Source: Nocardia jiangxiensis NBRC 101359 (lineage in GTDB: Bacteria > Actinomycetota > Actinomycetes > Mycobacteriales > Mycobacteriaceae). Taken from it: a stretch of DNA of 64,000 bases. A model generated the notes under the pieces. The model was given only the letters and a program-made list of their open reading frames with translations. It made no database searches and had not been told where the DNA came from. The translations under genes were made by a program, and so were the position numbers. Location of the stretch: the NCBI RefSeq assembly GCF_000308615.1, contig NZ_BAGB01000031.1, positions 179,348 through 243,347 of the forward strand, read 5' to 3'. Below are positions 1 to 9,479 of this stretch, in pieces (within the stretch, counting starts at the first letter, position 1; every line of letters begins with the position of its first letter).

Positions 1-151
1 GTGAGTCATATCCGCCCAGGTGCGACGCGGAACACCCCGCCGTCGGCGTCGCGAACATAGCCATTTACTCTTTATCAAGTTCGGTGAGAGACAACGGCCT
101 GGGGGGATTCTCAGGCATCAACTCCGTCTCCCCAGAAAGGATTCGAGCCAG
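1..151. other. Window-edge sequence upstream of trpC
   Basis: No gene can be assigned here. One forward frame is open from base 1 to a TAG at 58-60 and could be the last codons of an upstream gene, but it matches no family I recognise. A purine-rich ribosome binding site (AGAAAGGA, 134-141) sits just before trpC. In mycobacteria a Trp-associated membrane protein gene precedes trpC; nothing in this short piece confirms it. Confidence 0.3.
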
Positions 152-972
152 ATGACGGTACTCGACTCGATTCTCGACGGGGTCCGCGCGGATGTGGCCG
201 CACGGGAAGCCCACCTGGATTTCCAGGCCGTCAAGAAGGCCGCCGCGGCGGCCCCGTCCCCACGCAACGCGCTCGCCGCGCTGCACCAGGACGGTGTCGG
301 AGTGATCGCCGAGGTGAAGCGGTCCAGCCCCTCCAAGGGTGATCTGGCCGACATCCCGGACCCCGCCAGTCTGGCGAAGTCGTACGAGGACGGCGGCGCG
401 CGGATCATCAGCGTGCTCACCGAGCGGCGCCGGTTCAACGGCTCGCTGGACGACCTCGACGCGGTGCGCGCGGTCGTCGATCTGCCCATCCTGCGCAAGG
501 ATTTCGTCGTCGGTCCCTACCAGATCCACGAGGCGCGCGCGCACGGTGCGGACGTGATCCTGCTGATCGTCGCGGCCCTGGAGCAGGACGTGCTGTCCTC
601 GCTCATCGATCGCACCGAATCGCTGGGCATGACCGCGCTGGTCGAGGTGCACACCGAGGTAGAGGCCGATCGGGCCCTGGAGGCGGGAGCCTCGGTCATC
701 GGTGTGAACGCGCGCAATCTCAAGACGCTCGAGGTGGATCGCGACGTGTTCGCGCGGATCGCGCCCGGCCTGCCCACCGAGGTCATCCGCGTCGCGGAGT
801 CCGGCATCAGCGGTACCGCGGATCTGCTGGCCTACGCCGGTGCGGGCGCGGATGCCGTGTTGGTCGGCGAGAGCCTGGTGACCAGCGGTGATCCGCGCGC
901 GGCGGTGTCCGAGCTGGCGACCGCCGGAACCCACCCGTCCTGCCCGCGCCCGCTGCGCCGGGGTGCGGCCCG

Positions 973-976
<4 letters not shown>
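152..976 (+). CDS. trpC: Indole-3-glycerol phosphate synthase
   Basis: This is the TIM-barrel enzyme that closes the ring of carboxyphenylaminodeoxyribulose phosphate to give indole-3-glycerol phosphate in tryptophan synthesis. The 274 residues match the usual length. Visible active-site segments are [10 protein letters not shown] (about residue 54, catalytic Glu and Lys), LRKDF (catalytic Lys), EVHTE, NARNL and VAESGI, ending in the phosphate-binding ADAVLVGES strand. The frame is open further upstream, but ATG at 152 has the AGAAAGGA site in front and gives the family's [12 protein letters not shown]-terminus. The stop overlaps the trpB start (ATGA), so trpC and trpB should be translationally coupled. 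Confidence 0.97.
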
Positions 977-2228
<1,252 letters not shown>

Positions 2229-2229
<1 letters not shown>

Positions 2230-2336
2230 TGATGACGATTGCTGGTCGCGGCGACAAGGACATGGCAGTGACATCGAGGAGCGCCGCGGCGAAGTGGTTC
2301 GGCCTGTTCGACGAGCCGCAGGAGGAGCAGAAGTGA
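2229..2336 (+). CDS. 35-codon mini-ORF, degenerate copy of the TrpB tail
   Basis: The ORF begins on the ATG that overlaps the trpB stop and ends at the TGA that overlaps the GTG of trpA. Its peptide contains AGRGDKDM, then about six extra residues, then AAKWFGLFDE. This mirrors the TrpB ending [19 protein letters not shown]. At DNA level GGTCGCGGCGACAAGGA (17 bases) is identical in both copies. I read it as a partial tandem duplication of the trpB 3' end that has stayed open and now bridges translation from trpB to trpA; the GGAGGAG (2321-2327) inside it is the trpA ribosome binding site. Whether the peptide has any function is unknown; it may be only a coupling device or a remnant. Confidence 0.55.
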
Positions 2337-3124
2337 GCCGGTTGGCCGATATGTTCGCGGCGTGCCGCGACGAGGACCGGGCCGCGCTGATCGGTTATCT
2401 GCCCGCCGGTTACCCGGATCTGGCAGGTTCCATCGCCGCCTGCACCGCAATGGTCGAATCCGGTTGCGACGTCATCGAAGTCGGTGTCGCGTACTCCGAT
2501 CCGGTGATGGACGGACCCACCATCCAGGCCGCCGCCGACCAGGCGTTGCGCGGCGGAGTACGGGTGCGGGACGTGTTCGCCGTGGTCGAGGCGATCACCC
2601 GGGCCGGTGGCAAGGCCGTGGTGATGACGTACTGGAATCCGGTGCTGCAATACGGCGTCGACCGGTTCTCGCGTGATCTGGCCGCCGCGGGCGGCCTGGG
2701 CATCATCACCCCGAATCTGATTCCGGAAGAGGCCGAGGACTGGTTCGCCGCCTCGCGGGCGCACGGCCTGGACCGGATCTTCCTGGTCGCGCCGTCCTCG
2801 ACCGAGGAACGTCTGGTCAAGACCATCGAGGCCAGCAGCGGATTCGTCTACGCCGCCTCGACGATGGGCGTGACCGGTGCGCGTGCCGCGGTGTCCTCGA
2901 TGGCGCCGGAATTGTGCGCGCGGATCCGGGCGCACTCCGATATCGCGATCGGCGTCGGCCTGGGTGTGCGCAGCGGTGCGCAGGCCGCGGAGATCGCCGC
3001 CTACGCCGACGGTGTGATCGTCGGCTCGGCCCTGGTCACCGCCGCTGGTCAGGGGCTGGCCGAGGTCCGGGCTTTGACCGCGGAACTGGCCGAGGGCGTG
3101 CGTTCGGCGGCCGTCGCCTCCTAG
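2333..3124 (+). CDS. trpA: Tryptophan synthase alpha subunit
   Basis: TrpA cleaves indole-3-glycerol phosphate and passes indole to TrpB. It has 263 residues. The catalytic pair is E49 and D60, at the same numbers as in the E. coli enzyme, in EVGVAYSDPVMDGPT. One oddity: the loop usually reads G(I/V)P(F/Y)SDP, while this protein has Ala in place of that proline. The phosphate site GVGLGVRS and the ADGVIVGSALV strand near the C-terminus are normal. An in-frame upstream ATG exists, but the GTG at 2333 has GGAGGAG 5 nt before it, overlaps the preceding stop (GTGA) and gives the expected N-terminal length. Confidence 0.96.
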   Translation: MSRLADMFAACRDEDRAALIGYLPAGYPDLAGSIAACTAMVESGCDVIEVGVAYSDPVMDGPTIQAAADQALRGGVRVRDVFAVVEAITRAGGKAVVMTYWNPVLQYGVDRFSRDLAAAGGLGIITPNLIPEEAEDWFAASRAHGLDRIFLVAPSSTEERLVKTIEASSGFVYAASTMGVTGARAAVSSMAPELCARIRAHSDIAIGVGLGVRSGAQAAEIAAYADGVIVGSALVTAAGQGLAEVRALTAELAEGVRSAAVAS

Positions 3125-3174
3125 TCCGCCGGTGTCCGGCCGACCGCGCCGAATGCGGCGCGAGTGGTTTCCGT

Positions 3175-3180
3175 TACGGT
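3175..3180 (+). promoter_or_regulatory. -10 box for leaderless lgt
   Basis: TACGGT fits the actinobacterial TANNNT -10 consensus and ends 6 nt before the GTG of lgt. Transcription would therefore start at or next to the start codon, which supports the choice of GTG 3187. No clear -35 is seen. Confidence 0.5.
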
Positions 3181-3186
3181 GGGCGC

Positions 3187-4344
3187 GTGACCTACCGAGT
3201 CCTGGCCGAGAGTGTTGTCGACAGTGCCGTGCACGGCTCCGTGCTGGCATATATTCCGAGTCCGCCGCGCGGGGTCTGGAATCTGGGCCCGCTACCGCTG
3301 CGGGCGTACGCGGTGTGCATCATCATCGGCATAATCGTCGCGATCTGGTGGGGTGAGCGGCGCTGGCAGCAGCGCGGCGGCCGCGCGGGCGCGGTGCTGG
3401 ACGTGGCGATGTTCGCGGTGCCGTTCGGTCTGGTCGGCGGGCGGCTCTACCACGTGTGCACCGACTGGTACCGGTATTTCGACACGGGCAAGGATCCCTG
3501 GGACGCGCTGAAGGTCTGGGACGGCGGCCTGGGCATCTGGGGCGCGGTGCTGCTGGGCGGCGTCGGCGCCTGGATCGGCTGCCGGGTGTACCGAATTCCG
3601 TTGCCCGCCTTCGGCGATGCGATCGCGCCGGGCATTCTGCTGGCGCAGGCGATCGGCCGGTTGGGCAACTACTTCAACCAGGAACTGTACGGCCACGACA
3701 CCACCAAGCCGTGGGGCCTGGAGATCTACCTCCGGTTCGACCACAACGGCCAGCTGGACATGATGAACGGCGTGTCCACCGGCGTCGTCCAGCGCATCGT
3801 GCAACCGACCTTCCTGTACGAGCTGGTGTGGAACCTGATCGGGGTGGCACTGCTGATCTGGGCGGACCGGCGCTGGCGGATCGGCCACGGGCGGCTGTTC
3901 GCGCTGTACGTCGCGGTCTACACCTTCGGCAGGTTCTGGGTCGAGTTGCTGCGCGACGACGACGCCACGCACATCTTCGGCATCCGGATCAACTCGTTCA
4001 CCTCGACGATCGTATTCGTCTGCGCCATCGCCTATTTCGTGCTCGCCACCAAGGGCCGCGAGGCCGCCGAGACATTGCAGCCCGGCGGGAAACGCCCGTG
4101 GCCCTGGCAGTTCGGCGCCTTGCGCGCGCGCGGCGCGGAGTCGGCGCAGGGTTCCGAGGAGAACCCCGGGAAATCGGATGCGTCGAGCGAGAAACCGGAG
4201 CACGCTGAGCCCGAGGACTCGTCGGAGGAATCCGGGACGGACGAGCAAACCTCCGGTAGCGAAAACGACGCCGCCGACGATGACGAGTCGACGGTGTCCG
4301 CCGCGGCGGAGTCGACGGGGACACCGTCGAAATCCGCCGAGTAG
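3187..4344 (+). CDS. lgt: Prolipoprotein diacylglyceryl transferase
   Basis: Lgt is a polytopic membrane enzyme that attaches diacylglycerol from phosphatidylglycerol to the lipobox cysteine of prolipoproteins. The family signatures are present: YIPSPPRGVWNLGPLPLRAY at the N-terminus, PFGLVGGRLYH, and AQAIGRLGNYFNQELYG (core Lgt motif), then YELVWN and ELLRDD. Several hydrophobic segments follow one another up to about residue 290. At 385 residues it is longer than proteobacterial Lgt because of an acidic, Ser/Glu-rich tail of roughly 95 residues, also typical of mycobacterial Lgt. GTG 3187 is preferred because of the TACGGT box 6 nt upstream; GTG 3229 is an alternative. Its substrates would include the lipoproteins encoded at 5105, 11640 and 23290. 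Confidence 0.93.
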   Translation: MTYRVLAESVVDSAVHGSVLAYIPSPPRGVWNLGPLPLRAYAVCIIIGIIVAIWWGERRWQQRGGRAGAVLDVAMFAVPFGLVGGRLYHVCTDWYRYFDTGKDPWDALKVWDGGLGIWGAVLLGGVGAWIGCRVYRIPLPAFGDAIAPGILLAQAIGRLGNYFNQELYGHDTTKPWGLEIYLRFDHNGQLDMMNGVSTGVVQRIVQPTFLYELVWNLIGVALLIWADRRWRIGHGRLFALYVAVYTFGRFWVELLRDDDATHIFGIRINSFTSTIVFVCAIAYFVLATKGREAAETLQPGGKRPWPWQFGALRARGAESAQGSEENPGKSDASSEKPEHAEPEDSSEESGTDEQTSGSENDAADDDESTVSAAAESTGTPSKSAE

Positions 4345-4432
4345 GACCGGCAGCGATATCCGATCCGCCACGATGCGGCGGGACGGGGTGAGGCGGGGCG
4401 GCGTGGTACGCCCCGCGGACGAGGAGGACAGG

Positions 4433-4462
4433 ATGATCGAGCACAGCGGGGTGCGGCAGTGA
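4433..4462 (+). CDS. Nine-residue upstream ORF coupled to the TM2 gene
   Basis: A strong ribosome binding site (AGGAGG, 4422-4427) stands 5 nt before an ATG that opens only MIEHSGVRQ. Its TGA overlaps the GTG of the next gene (GTGA). The only good ribosome binding site in this gap therefore serves the tiny ORF, and the TM2 gene is probably translated by coupling. No function for the peptide is known. Confidence 0.4.
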   Translation: MIEHSGVRQ

Positions 4463-4962
4463 CCGACCCCTATCAGCAGCCCGGCTACGGGCCGCAGTAC
4501 GGCGCACCGGGCACGGGCCCGGGTATGGGCGGGCAGCAGCCGTACGGCCAGCCGCAGTACGGTCCGCAGGACGCGTACGGACAGCCGCAGGACGCCTACG
4601 GCCAGTCCAACCCGTACAACCAGCAGGTGTACGCGCAGCAGCCGGGCGGATACCCGCAAACCGGCTATCCGGCCGGTCCGTACGGCCAGCCCGGGATGGA
4701 TCCCCAGGCGCCCTTCGGCCGCGACATGTACGGCATGCCCTACTCGGACAAGTCGAAGTTGGTGGCGGGCCTGCTGCAACTGTTCCTCGGCGGCTTCGGA
4801 GCCGGCCGGTTCTACCTGGGCTACAACGGGATTGCCGTCGCACAGCTGCTGGTCACCATCTTCACCTGCGGTCTGGGCGGCATCTGGCCACTCATCGACG
4901 CGATCATGATCTTCATCGGTAACGTCCCCGACCCGTACGGCCGCCCGCTGCAGGAAAGCTGA
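4459..4962 (+). CDS. TM2-domain membrane protein with Gln/Pro/Tyr/Gly-rich head
   Basis: 167 residues. Residues 1-90 are a low-complexity, probably disordered region of short repeats such as PYGQPQYGPQDAYGQ. Residues about 95-160 form a TM2 domain: SKLVAGLLQLFLGGFGAGRFYLG, then a second hydrophobic helix ending in the polar WPLIDAIMIF segment. TM2 proteins are small two-helix membrane proteins of uncertain molecular function. The GTG start overlaps the stop of the 9-residue ORF described above. It lies close to lgt, but nothing here shows a shared function. Confidence 0.85.
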   Translation: MTDPYQQPGYGPQYGAPGTGPGMGGQQPYGQPQYGPQDAYGQPQDAYGQSNPYNQQVYAQQPGGYPQTGYPAGPYGQPGMDPQAPFGRDMYGMPYSDKSKLVAGLLQLFLGGFGAGRFYLGYNGIAVAQLLVTIFTCGLGGIWPLIDAIMIFIGNVPDPYGRPLQES

Positions 4963-5038
4963 CGACGCCGGCGAGCGGCGATACCGGGAATTCGGCTCAT
5001 CGCGAGCGAAATCCTCCGGACGACATGCGCGCATACCG

Positions 5039-5044
5039 TAGTCT
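5039..5044 (+). promoter_or_regulatory. -10 box for the amino-acid binding protein gene
   Basis: TAGTCT fits TANNNT and would start transcription near 5051, leaving a leader of about 55 nt that contains the ribosome binding site GGAGAGG (5091-5097) of the gene at 5105. Confidence 0.4.
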
Positions 5045-5104
5045 GTGCCGGTTCTGTCTCATCGGGCCCGAGGAGACGGACCTGTCTGCCGGAGAGGTAA
5101 TCCA

Positions 5105-5863
5105 TTGCGTCGCAAGCTGTTCGCCGCCGTGCTCGCGTTCGCTGCCATCGTCGGGACATCCGCCGGGTGCAGCAGCAGCAGCGATCCGAATGTACTGAAG
5201 GTCGGGACCGAGGGCACCTACGCGCCGTTCAGCTATCAGGGCAGTGACGGCAAGCTCACCGGATACGACATCGAGGTCGCGCAGGCCGTGGCCGGCAAGC
5301 TGGGCAAGAAGGTCGAATTCACCCAGACCCCTTGGGATTCGATCTTCGCCGGGCTGACGTCCAAGCGATTCGACCTGGTCGCCAACCAGGTGACGGTGAA
5401 TCCGGATCGGCAGCAGAAGTACGCCCTGTCCCAGCCGTACACCACCTCGGAGGGCGTCATCGTCACCCGCGCCGACGATCACTCGGTGCACGCGCTGCCC
5501 GATCTGCGCGGTAAGACCTGCGCCCAGTCCTCGACGAGCAACTGGAGTCAGGTGGCTGCCGCGGCGGGCTGCAAGGTCGAGGCCGTGGAGGGTTTCGTGC
5601 AGGCGATCCAGCTGTTGAAACAGGGCCGCGTGGACGCCACGGTCAACGACACTCTCGCGGTGGGGGAATACACGAAGAAGACCGGCGACACCGCCGTGCA
5701 GGTCGCGGCGAAGACCAGCGACACCAGTAAGCAGGCCTTCGCCGCCCGCAAGGATTCCGGGGCGCTGATCGGACGGATCGACGATGCGCTGAACCAGTTG
5801 CGCGCGGACGGCACGCTGGCCCGGATCTCCGTGAAGTACTTCGGCTCCGACGTCAGCAAATAG
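5105..5863 (+). CDS. Amino-acid ABC transporter substrate-binding lipoprotein
   Basis: 252 residues. A signal peptide (RRKLFAAVLAFAAIVGT) ends in the lipobox SAGC, so the mature protein should be lipid-anchored outside the membrane after Lgt action. The rest is the bilobed family 3 solute-binding fold: VGTEGTYAPFSYQG, DIEVAQAVAGKLG, FDLVANQVTVNPDRQQKYA. This group binds polar amino acids (cystine, glutamine and similar); the ligand cannot be told from sequence. The TTG start is chosen because GGAGAGG lies 7 nt before it and it gives a short n-region. It forms a pair with the permease that follows, 15 bp away. Confidence 0.88.
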   Translation: MRRKLFAAVLAFAAIVGTSAGCSSSSDPNVLKVGTEGTYAPFSYQGSDGKLTGYDIEVAQAVAGKLGKKVEFTQTPWDSIFAGLTSKRFDLVANQVTVNPDRQQKYALSQPYTTSEGVIVTRADDHSVHALPDLRGKTCAQSSTSNWSQVAAAAGCKVEAVEGFVQAIQLLKQGRVDATVNDTLAVGEYTKKTGDTAVQVAAKTSDTSKQAFAARKDSGALIGRIDDALNQLRADGTLARISVKYFGSDVSK

Positions 5864-5878
5864 GCCGGTTGCCGATCC

Positions 5879-6547
5879 ATGGACTCCCCGACCTGGGAGC
5901 TGATCCGTCACAATCTCGAGCCGATGCTCGTCGCGACGGTCACCAAGACGTTGCCGCTGACGGCGATCAGCTTCGGTATCGGCCTGGTCCTCGCGTTGTT
6001 CGTGGCGCTGGCCCGGATGTCGTCGGTGCGCCCGGTCGCCGCGGTGGCACGGTTCTACATTTCGGTCATTCGCGGCACGCCGTTGCTGGTGCAGCTGTTC
6101 ATCGTGTTCTACGCGCTGCCCGAGTTGAACGTCGTCATCGATCCGTTCCCCGCGGCGGTGATCGCGTTCAGTCTGAACGTGGGTGGCTATGCCGCAGAGG
6201 TGATTCGGGCGGCCATCCTGTCGGTGGCACGCGGGCAGTGGGAGGCCGCGGAGGCGCTCGGGTTGTCCTATCCGCAGACGCTGCGGTTGATCGTGCTGCC
6301 GCAGGCCGCGCGAATCGCGGTGCCGCCGTTGTCCAATACCCTCATCTCGTTGGTGAAGGACACCTCGCTGGCATCCACGATTCTGGTAACCGAACTGTTG
6401 CGGGTGGCGCAATTGGCGGCCGCCCCGACCTTCGATTTCTTCGCGCTCTACGGTGTGGCCGCCATCTATTACTGGGTGATCTGTCTGGTGCTCGGATTTG
6501 CGCAAACTCGTGTCGAAACCCGGCTGGCCAGACATCTCGCGGGGTGA
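5879..6547 (+). CDS. Amino-acid ABC transporter permease (HisM/GlnP family)
   Basis: 222 residues, about five membrane helices. The EAA loop that docks the ATPase is present (QWEAAEALGLSYPQTLRLIVLPQAARIAVPPLSN), and FYISVIRGTPLLVQLF is the family signature. It works with the binding protein upstream. No ATPase gene follows; the next gene is pyk in the same direction. The nearest family ATPase in the window is at 25147, in another operon, so this system is either served by a shared ATPase or by one elsewhere. Confidence 0.9.
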   Translation: MDSPTWELIRHNLEPMLVATVTKTLPLTAISFGIGLVLALFVALARMSSVRPVAAVARFYISVIRGTPLLVQLFIVFYALPELNVVIDPFPAAVIAFSLNVGGYAAEVIRAAILSVARGQWEAAEALGLSYPQTLRLIVLPQAARIAVPPLSNTLISLVKDTSLASTILVTELLRVAQLAAAPTFDFFALYGVAAIYYWVICLVLGFAQTRVETRLARHLAG

Positions 6548-6616
6548 GCCGGACCATAGGCTCGCCCTATTGATAGCGAAGGGTGTGCCCACTCGGCGAA
6601 GCGCATCGAGCAGGAC

Positions 6617-6622
6617 TAGGCT
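6617..6622 (+). promoter_or_regulatory. -10 box for leaderless pyk
   Basis: TAGGCT fits TANNNT and lies 6 nt before the GTG of pyk, so the transcript should begin at or beside the start codon. No ribosome binding site is seen, in line with leaderless translation. Confidence 0.5.
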
Positions 6623-6628
6623 CGAGCC

Positions 6629-8050
6629 GTGATGCGACGGACAAAGATTGTATGCACCCTCGGGCCGGCCACAGCCTCCGAGGACCGGATCCGCGAACTT
6701 GTCGAAAGCGGCATGGATGTGGCCCGGCTTAATTTCAGTCACGGCGAACACGCCGATCACGCTGAGAACTACGAGAAGGTGCGGAAGGCCGCGGATCACC
6801 TGGGTCGCGCTGTCGGCATCCTCGCCGATCTACAAGGCCCCAAGATCCGGCTCGGCCGGTTCACGGACGGCCGGACGATGTGGGCCACCGGCGAGGAGGT
6901 GCGCATCACCGTCGAGGACGTGGAGGGCACCCACGACCGTGTCTCCACCACCTACAAGGAACTGGCCGCCGACGCCAAGGCGGGCGACCGGCTGCTGGTC
7001 GACGACGGCAAGGTCGGGCTGACCGTACTGCGCGTCGAGGGCGACGACGTCGTGTGCCGGGTGACCGAGGGCGGCCCGGTGTCGAACAACAAGGGCGTGT
7101 CGCTGCCCGGTATGGACGTTTCGGTGCCGGCCTTGTCGGACAAGGACATTGCCGATCTGGAGTTCGCGCTGAAGCTGGGCGTGGACTTCATCGCGCTGTC
7201 GTTCGTGCGCTCCCCGGCGGATGTGGAACTGGTGCACGACGTGATGGATCGCGTCGGCCGCCGGGTGCCGGTGATCGGCAAACTGGAGAAGCCCGAGGCG
7301 ATCGACAACCTCGAGGCGATCGTGCTGGCCTTCGACGCGATCATGGTCGCCCGCGGCGATCTGGGCGTGGAGCTGCCGCTCGAGCAGGTGCCGCTGGTGC
7401 AGAAGCGCGCGATCCAGATGGCAAGGGAGAACGCCAAACCGGTGATCGTGGCGACCCAGATGCTGGAGTCGATGATCACCAACTCCCGACCGACCCGCGC
7501 CGAGGCATCCGATGTCGCCAACGCGGTGCTGGACGGTGCGGACGCGGTCATGCTCTCGGGCGAGACCTCGGTCGGCGAATACCCGATCGAGACGGTCCGC
7601 ACGATGGCACGCATCGTGCACGCCGTGGAATCCGAAACCTCCACGCGGGTACCGCCGTTGACCCATGTGCCGCGCACCAAGCGCGGTGTCATCTCCTACG
7701 GCGCCCGCGACATCGGCGAGCGGCTCAACGCCAAGGCGCTGGTCGCGTTCACCCAGTCCGGCGACACCGTGCGCCGCCTGGCCCGACTGCACACCCCGCT
7801 GCCGCTGCTGGCGTTCACCCCGCTGCCGGAGGTGCGCAGCCAGCTGTCGCTGAGCTGGGGCGTGGAGACGTTCATCGTGCCGACCGTGCGCACGACCGAT
7901 GAGATGATCGGTCAGGTCGACAAGGAACTGCTGTCGCTGAATCGGTACGCCAAGGGCGATCTGGTGGTCATCGTGGCCGGGTCCCCGCCGGGAACCATCG
8001 GTTCCACCAACCTGATTCACGTGCATCGGATAGGCGAGGAGGACCACTAG
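6629..8050 (+). CDS. pyk: Pyruvate kinase
   Basis: Pyruvate kinase transfers phosphate from phosphoenolpyruvate to ADP in the last step of glycolysis. 473 residues, the usual bacterial length. Motifs: RRTKIVCTLGPA at the N-terminus, ARLNFSHG, GPKIRLG, the active-site strand VIGKLEKPEAIDNLEAI (catalytic Lys), the metal and substrate segment MVARGDLGVELP, and ATQMLESMI. The C-terminal allosteric domain begins near residue 345. GTG at 6629 matches the mycobacterial N-terminus length; ATG at 6632 is a close alternative. The stop TAG is followed immediately by the TTG of tesB, so the two genes are probably cotranscribed. Confidence 0.97.
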   Translation: MMRRTKIVCTLGPATASEDRIRELVESGMDVARLNFSHGEHADHAENYEKVRKAADHLGRAVGILADLQGPKIRLGRFTDGRTMWATGEEVRITVEDVEGTHDRVSTTYKELAADAKAGDRLLVDDGKVGLTVLRVEGDDVVCRVTEGGPVSNNKGVSLPGMDVSVPALSDKDIADLEFALKLGVDFIALSFVRSPADVELVHDVMDRVGRRVPVIGKLEKPEAIDNLEAIVLAFDAIMVARGDLGVELPLEQVPLVQKRAIQMARENAKPVIVATQMLESMITNSRPTRAEASDVANAVLDGADAVMLSGETSVGEYPIETVRTMARIVHAVESETSTRVPPLTHVPRTKRGVISYGARDIGERLNAKALVAFTQSGDTVRRLARLHTPLPLLAFTPLPEVRSQLSLSWGVETFIVPTVRTTDEMIGQVDKELLSLNRYAKGDLVVIVAGSPPGTIGSTNLIHVHRIGEEDH

Positions 8051-8947
8051 TTGAGCGCGTCACTGGGCGAGTCGGTGTCTACGGGAACGGGCGATCTGGA
8101 GGTGCTGCTCGGTCTGCTCGACCTGGAGCAGACCGGTGAGGACACGTTCCTCGGGCAGCACCCGGAGAAGGTGTGGAGCCGGACCTTCGGCGGGCAGCTG
8201 GTCGCGCAGGCGATCATCGCCGCCGGCCGTACCGTCGGCCCCGGGCGTCCGGTGCACGCGGTCAACGCGCATTTCGTGCGCGGCGGCGATGTGAAGAAGG
8301 CGATCGAATACCGGGTGGAACGTCACCGGGACGGCCGCGCCTTCGCCAATCGCACCGTCACCGCCTATCAGGACGATCAGGAGCTGTTCGTCATGCTGGC
8401 GGCCTTCCAGGACTACGGCAAGGGCCTCGAGCACGCCACGCCGCAGCCGCAGGTGCCCGATCCGGACGGTCTGCCGCGGGTCGAGGAGTCCTTCGAGGGG
8501 CTCGAGGACCGGCTGCAGATGTTCGTCCAGGCTCCGCATCCGATCGATATGCGGTACACCAACGATCCGGCGTGGATCCTCAAGGGCACCGGTGAAACCC
8601 TCAACCACAACCGCGTGTGGATGAAGGCCGACGGCACGCTGCCCGACGATCCGCTGATTCACGTTGCGGCGCTGGGTTATTCGTCGGACACCACGGTGCT
8701 GGATTCGATCATCACCACGCACGGCCTGTCCTGGGGCTTCGACCGGATCGTCGCGGCGACGGTGAACCACTCGATCTGGTTCCACCGCCCGTTCCGCTTC
8801 GACGAGTGGGCCCTGTACTCGACCCAGTCGCCCGTCGCCGCCGGGCAGCGCGGCCTGGCGATGGGGCATTTCTATTCTCGCGCAGGCGAATTGCTGGCGA
8901 CGGTTGTGCAGGAAGGCGTCATCCGGCACTTCCCGGCCAGGCGCTGA
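8051..8947 (+). CDS. tesB: Acyl-CoA thioesterase II (TesB)
   Basis: TesB hydrolyses medium and long-chain acyl-CoA to free fatty acid and CoA. 298 residues make a double hot-dog fold. The catalytic triad regions of the family are visible: ALGYSSDTTVLD (Asp), HSIWFHRPFRFDEW (Ser/Thr) and GELLATVVQEGVIR (Gln). The N-terminal VWSRTFGGQLVAQAIIAA is also diagnostic. It starts at a TTG directly after the pyk stop, with GAGGAGG inside the pyk end as ribosome binding site. It converges with the unknown gene at 8963, only 15 bp away. Confidence 0.95.
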   Translation: MSASLGESVSTGTGDLEVLLGLLDLEQTGEDTFLGQHPEKVWSRTFGGQLVAQAIIAAGRTVGPGRPVHAVNAHFVRGGDVKKAIEYRVERHRDGRAFANRTVTAYQDDQELFVMLAAFQDYGKGLEHATPQPQVPDPDGLPRVEESFEGLEDRLQMFVQAPHPIDMRYTNDPAWILKGTGETLNHNRVWMKADGTLPDDPLIHVAALGYSSDTTVLDSIITTHGLSWGFDRIVAATVNHSIWFHRPFRFDEWALYSTQSPVAAGQRGLAMGHFYSRAGELLATVVQEGVIRHFPARR

Positions 8948-8962
8948 GCCCTCCGGGGAGTA

Positions 8963-9364
8963 CTAGATCAGTTCGCGGTTCTCTTCGAGGTCGAAGCTCT
9001 CCCGGTGGAGGGTGTGGATCTCGTAGGGGACCGCGTCCTGTGCGGAGATGCACAGCATCAGGCGGCGCTCCAGCTGGGCCAGGTTGGTCTCGGTGAGCAG
9101 CTTCGCGTCACCGACCAGGCTCAGGGCGATCTCGTAGGTGCGTCTGTCACCGGGGTCTTCGTCCGGATTATCCAGTCGCCATTGGGTTTCCAGTACCGCG
9201 TGGGTCGGCTGATCGGCATCGACCGGCAGAGTGAATCGCCACGCGAACAGATCGCGATCGGCCACGTGTTCGTCGACCACCCTGCGGACGGTGGCCACCA
9301 CACGATCGAGGGTTTCGGGTGTCACGTAAACATGGAGTGAAACATCCGAAATGCGTTTCGGCAT
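8963..9364 (-). CDS. Conserved-looking protein of unknown function
   Basis: 133 residues, no family recognised. It has no signal peptide or membrane segment. It begins MPKRISDVSLHVYVTPETLDRVVATVRRVV, which suggests a ferredoxin-like alpha/beta start, and it is rich in acidic residues (DNPDEDPGDRR). The start at 9364 has AGGA a few bases upstream; the frame is open beyond it, but the extra sequence looks non-coding. It is convergent with tesB and lies upstream of the phosphatase gene on the same strand, 115 bp apart. Confidence 0.65.
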   Translation of the reverse strand: MPKRISDVSLHVYVTPETLDRVVATVRRVVDEHVADRDLFAWRFTLPVDADQPTHAVLETQWRLDNPDEDPGDRRTYEIALSLVGDAKLLTETNLAQLERRLMLCISAQDAVPYEIHTLHRESFDLEENRELI

Positions 9365-9479
9365 GTCGAGTCCTGTTCTTGTGTCGAACCTTTGGCGGAG
9401 CCATTCGCCCGGCAGTGTAGTCGCTCCCGCGGGAAATGGGGAGGACACCTCCGTCGCCTGGAGCGTCGGTGCGAATTCC

